DNA from: Bacteroidota bacterium
GTDB lineage: Bacteria > Bacteroidota > Bacteroidia > Sphingobacteriales > Sphingobacteriaceae
Assembly: GCA_013287375.1 (NCBI GenBank)
Contig: JABDDX010000003.1
Coordinates: 1-64,000, forward strand
Reading direction: 5' to 3'
DNA: 64,000 bases
This document shows, in pieces, positions 63,344-64,000 of the stretch. Below the pieces are notes generated by a model. The model searched no databases and had not been told where the DNA came from. It was given only the letters and a program-made list of their open reading frames with translations. The translations under genes were made by a program, and so were the position numbers. Position 1 is the stretch's first letter; every line of letters begins with the position of its first letter.

Positions 63344-64000
63344 TTATTTTTCATCAGCCATGGCTGCCATAGCCTGCAGATACCAAGCAGCATGTGGGAT
63401 CCACTGCTCAGTCCAGCGCCATTCGTTGCCAGCATCTTCGGTTTTATAGTCGATACCGCTGCCATCACCGTTACCTTCTTTACCTGTGATACCATTAGAT
63501 ATTCCGCCCCGCTCAGAACCATGCCCGAAATTTGAATGCATGTAAGGCACATTATTTTTTCCAAAATTATACATGAAGCAAACTTCATAGGGGTTATCGC
63601 CCAAAATCCAATTGATCTGATTATAAGCAAACACCATTAAAGCCTTTTTTTGCTTGACTTGATTTGGAGAATTATAAACCAATCTTGAACCAATTATAGC
63701 CGCGGTAGCCAAGGAGCTTAGACGGGCATTTTCGCCTTGCCACCACCAGCCTGTTTCATTATCATGAGGGATGAAGAATTCGTTTTTAATGCTGTCCTTG
63801 TACCTGAACGTTTGCCTAGCGTAGCCAAATGGGTTACTTACATCACTGGTTACTTTTAATTCATAATCTAAGGCTGATTTAATAGTTTGCAATGCGCTTG
63901 ATCGATAAGCAGGATCGTTTTCTATTTTCAGATACCTTGCGAGAGCAATAATAGGCAAACCAGCATCAGAAGCATGCCAGTATGGGCGGGTACCATCATC
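63344..64000 (-). CDS. Glycoside hydrolase family 9-like enzyme, C-terminal part
   Basis: The frame is open through the window edge; only the last ~218 residues are present. At the edge it reads DDGTRPYWHASDAG, then LPIIALARYL. The blocks NQINWILGDNPYEVCFMYNFG and GNEWRWTEQWIPHAAWYLQAM are the C-terminal catalytic motifs of GH9 (alpha6/alpha6 barrel) endoglucanases/exoglucosaminidases in Bacteroidota. It probably degrades beta-glucans or chitosan-type polymers in the periplasm or at the surface; the signal and N-terminal Ig domain would lie outside. I read TTG at 63958 as an internal Leu, not a start. Confidence 0.7.
   Translation of the reverse strand, partial: DDGTRPYWHASDAGLPIIALARYLKIENDPAYRSSALQTIKSALDYELKVTSDVSNPFGYARQTFRYKDSIKNEFFIPHDNETGWWWQGENARLSSLATAAIIGSRLVYNSPNQVKQKKALMVFAYNQINWILGDNPYEVCFMYNFGKNNVPYMHSNFGHGSERGGISNGITGKEGNGDGSGIDYKTEDAGNEWRWTEQWIPHAAWYLQAMAAMADEK

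Overview
The window looks like a chromosomal segment of a Bacteroidota bacterium, most likely family Sphingobacteriaceae (Mucilaginibacter/Pedobacter-like). The reasons are the moderately AT-rich composition, Bacteroidota-type promoters (TAnnTTTG -7 boxes, few Shine-Dalgarno sequences), the gene families present (UMF1-type MFS, DUF3037/HipA pair, M57 protease, DHCW cupin remnant, GH3 and GH9 enzymes, a cobalamin-riboswitch BtuB), and scattered long perfect palindromes of the 'GTCATTGCGAG...' type. Genus is inference. No prophage, insertion sequence, plasmid backbone or CRISPR array was seen.

Layout. 1-6.8 kb: start of riboflavin synthase, a NUDIX hydrolase, an exported transglutaminase-like protein, biotin carboxylase and a large FAD/Fe-S D-lactate-dehydrogenase-like enzyme. 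6.8-12.1 kb: sulfur amino acid block, with a transsulfuration enzyme and then a promoter, SAM-I riboswitch, tiny cysteine-rich leader ORF, metY, metX and hom. 12.4-15.4 kb: thioesterase-like, GNAT, AlbA_2 protein and MATE exporter. 15.6-19.5 kb (minus): tight five-gene run of free-Met-sulfoxide reductase, alpha/beta hydrolase, 3-methyladenine glycosylase, kynureninase and HDAC-like deacetylase. 19.6-23.1 kb: CrtA-like monooxygenase, small unknowns, PP-loop ATPase, zinc-less sirtuin and a small membrane protein. 23.2-27.1 kb: M57 lipoprotein protease and BtuB receptor behind a cobalamin riboswitch. 27.2-30.4 kb: thrS-infC-rpmI-rplT. 30.6-34.4 kb: membrane proteins, LutA-like protein and a decayed partial copy of its 3' end. 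34.6-42.5 kb: HipA-like kinase/DUF3037, amino acid permease, GH3 beta-glucosidase with a divergent NUDIX-wHTH regulator, and an ECF42 sigma/DGPF/AhpD operon. 42.8-50.5 kb: SnoaL-like protein, S33 hydrolase, a lone metallopeptidase, then a Crp/Fnr regulator and a redox/stress operon with two perfect TGTGA-N6-TCACA operators between them. 50.5-55.5 kb: two tRNA-Leu genes bracketing a periplasmic-binding-like protein, exopolysaccharide sugar transferase, Kdo genes and hscB. 55.6-56.4 kb: a low-GC acetyltransferase segment inserted at a truncated cupin gene. 56.5-60.2 kb: signalling block with a receiver protein, a cNMP-sensor histidine kinase and a receiver/thioredoxin-fold/TrxR-like fusion. 60.2-64 kb: MFS, SDR-AraC pair and the end of a GH9-like enzyme.

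The most unusual items are (i) the tandem SAM riboswitch plus polycysteine leader ORF before metY-metX-hom, which suggests separate sensing of SAM and cysteine supply; (ii) the histidine kinase/receiver-flavoprotein pair whose TrxR-like domain has lost the CxxC; (iii) the Crp regulator with twin operators; and (iv) a small-scale rearrangement record (LutA 3' duplication, acetyltransferase insertion, long palindromes). All functional statements rest on motif reading without database searches.
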